Shown here piece by piece: positions 4,965 to 5,479 of a DNA stretch of 5,479 bases. The first letter of the stretch is position 1, and every line of letters begins with the position of its first letter. Made by a program: the position numbers and the translations under genes. Where the stretch lies: the NCBI GenBank assembly GCA_946480585.1, contig CAMLKQ010000165.1, positions 1-5,479 on the forward strand, read 5' to 3'. Source of the DNA: an uncultured Kangiella sp. GTDB taxonomy: Bacteria; Pseudomonadota; Gammaproteobacteria; Enterobacterales; DSM-103792. The notes under the pieces are model-generated. The model worked only from the letters and a program-made list of their open reading frames with translations, made no database searches and was not told the DNA's origin.

Positions 4965-5479
4965 TGGGCGCACCACGCAGCAGCAAGTTGCCGGCCGCGC
5001 GCGGCCGCGAACTGGTGCATGCCATCAGCGATGCCGATGCGCCGTGGGTGGAGCGCTTTCTGCAACAGCTTTGGCTACAGGAAGGCTTGGCGAATGCGAC
5101 CCAGCAGGCCTATCGGCGCGATCTCGCTTTTTTGTCGAGCTGGCTGGAAAGTCGACAATCGTCCCTGCTGCAATGTGATCGCGCCAGCCTGCACGCGATG
5201 CTGGAGGCGCGCGTGCAGCAGGGCTATCACCATCGATCGAATGCCCGCTTGTTGTCATCGTTGCGGCGTTTTTTCCGGCAGGCCCGCGAGCTTGGCTGGC
5301 GCAGCGATGATCCGACCGCTTTGCTGGAAAGCCCGCGCGCGCCGCGCGCCTTGCCCAACAGCCTCAGTGAAACCGATGTCGAGCAGTTGCTGGCCGCCGC
5401 CAGCGGTGACGATGCGGTCAGCTTGCGTGACCGGGCCATGCTGGAGCTGATGTATGCGAGCGGTTTGCGGGTCAGCGAG
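4964..5479 (+). CDS. xerD: Tyrosine recombinase XerD (3' end beyond the window)
   Basis: Encodes XerD, which with XerC resolves chromosome dimers at dif under FtsK control at the division septum. The first 172 codons are present. They comprise the N-terminal SAM-like core-binding domain (FLQQLWLQEG at 32-41, QQAYRRDL at 48-55, SNARLLSSLRRFFRQA near 95-111) and the start of the catalytic domain (LRDRAMLELMYASGLRVSE, ending at 172). R169 in SGLRVSE is the first catalytic arginine and lines up with R148 of E. coli XerD; the offset of 21 equals the extra residues at the N-terminus. XerD rather than XerC is favoured by ARLLSSLRRFF and the DDPTALLESPR stretch, which resemble E. coli XerD closely. 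The ATG overlaps the ogt stop by one base and has AGGAG upstream. The H-R-H-Y remainder of the active site is not visible. Confidence 0.95.
   Translation, partial: MGAPRSSKLPAARGRELVHAISDADAPWVERFLQQLWLQEGLANATQQAYRRDLAFLSSWLESRQSSLLQCDRASLHAMLEARVQQGYHHRSNARLLSSLRRFFRQARELGWRSDDPTALLESPRAPRALPNSLSETDVEQLLAAASGDDAVSLRDRAMLELMYASGLRVSE

Noticed and set aside
5019..5450. 143-codon plus-strand frame inside xerD
   Set aside because: It is an out-of-frame shadow of xerD, whose motifs and catalytic arginine are in the other frame.
1..5479. Mobile elements, CRISPR arrays, tRNA or rRNA genes, defence islands
   Set aside because: I saw no transposase, long terminal repeats, spaced identical repeats or tRNA-like folds. 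All recognisable genes are conserved housekeeping or repair genes with uniform composition.

Overview
The window looks like ordinary chromosome from a GC-rich gammaproteobacterium (roughly 60% GC by eye). Six complete or near-complete genes have clear enterobacterial or pseudomonad-type homologues. The core is the classic rpsP-rimM-trmD-rplS ribosome/tRNA-maturation operon. I cannot name the genus from the sequence alone.

Layout. (1) Positions 1-1181, minus strand: a secreted zinc dipeptidase of peptidase family M19, with its 3' end cut off by the window edge. (2) Positions 1182-1562: a 381-base divergent intergenic region. It holds a strong sigma70-type promoter (TTGGCA, 17 bases, TAGAAT) with a GC-rich discriminator, and an attenuator-like hairpin plus T-run in the rpsP leader. 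(3) Positions 1563-3686, plus strand: rpsP (bS16), rimM (16S processing factor), trmD (tRNA m1G37 methyltransferase) and rplS (bL19), closed by a UUCG-capped terminator at 3723-3742. (4) Positions 3743-3927: a short noncoding stretch with a small direct repeat and a palindrome. (5) Positions 3928-4332: a YaeR-type VOC/glyoxalase-like metalloprotein. (6) Positions 4431-4964: an Ogt-type O6-alkylguanine-DNA methyltransferase. (7) From 4964 to the window end: the first 172 codons of the tyrosine recombinase xerD, overlapping ogt by one base.

How the genes fit together. The first operon makes two ribosomal proteins plus two factors needed for 30S maturation and reading-frame fidelity. The noncoding joints between its genes differ. 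rplS has a near-ideal Shine-Dalgarno. rimM has none and sits behind a 10-bp intercistronic hairpin. trmD starts 7 bases after rimM. This fits the known need for far more ribosomal protein than modification enzyme. The downstream ogt-xerD pair joins DNA alkylation repair with chromosome dimer resolution and looks translationally coupled.

I found no mobile element, CRISPR array, RNA gene or evident novel system. The observations worth a second look are regulatory: the leader hairpin, the intercistronic hairpins, the candidate leaderless ogt start, and a cluster of GTGCCGGT octamers including a perfect 10-bp inverted repeat inside ogt.
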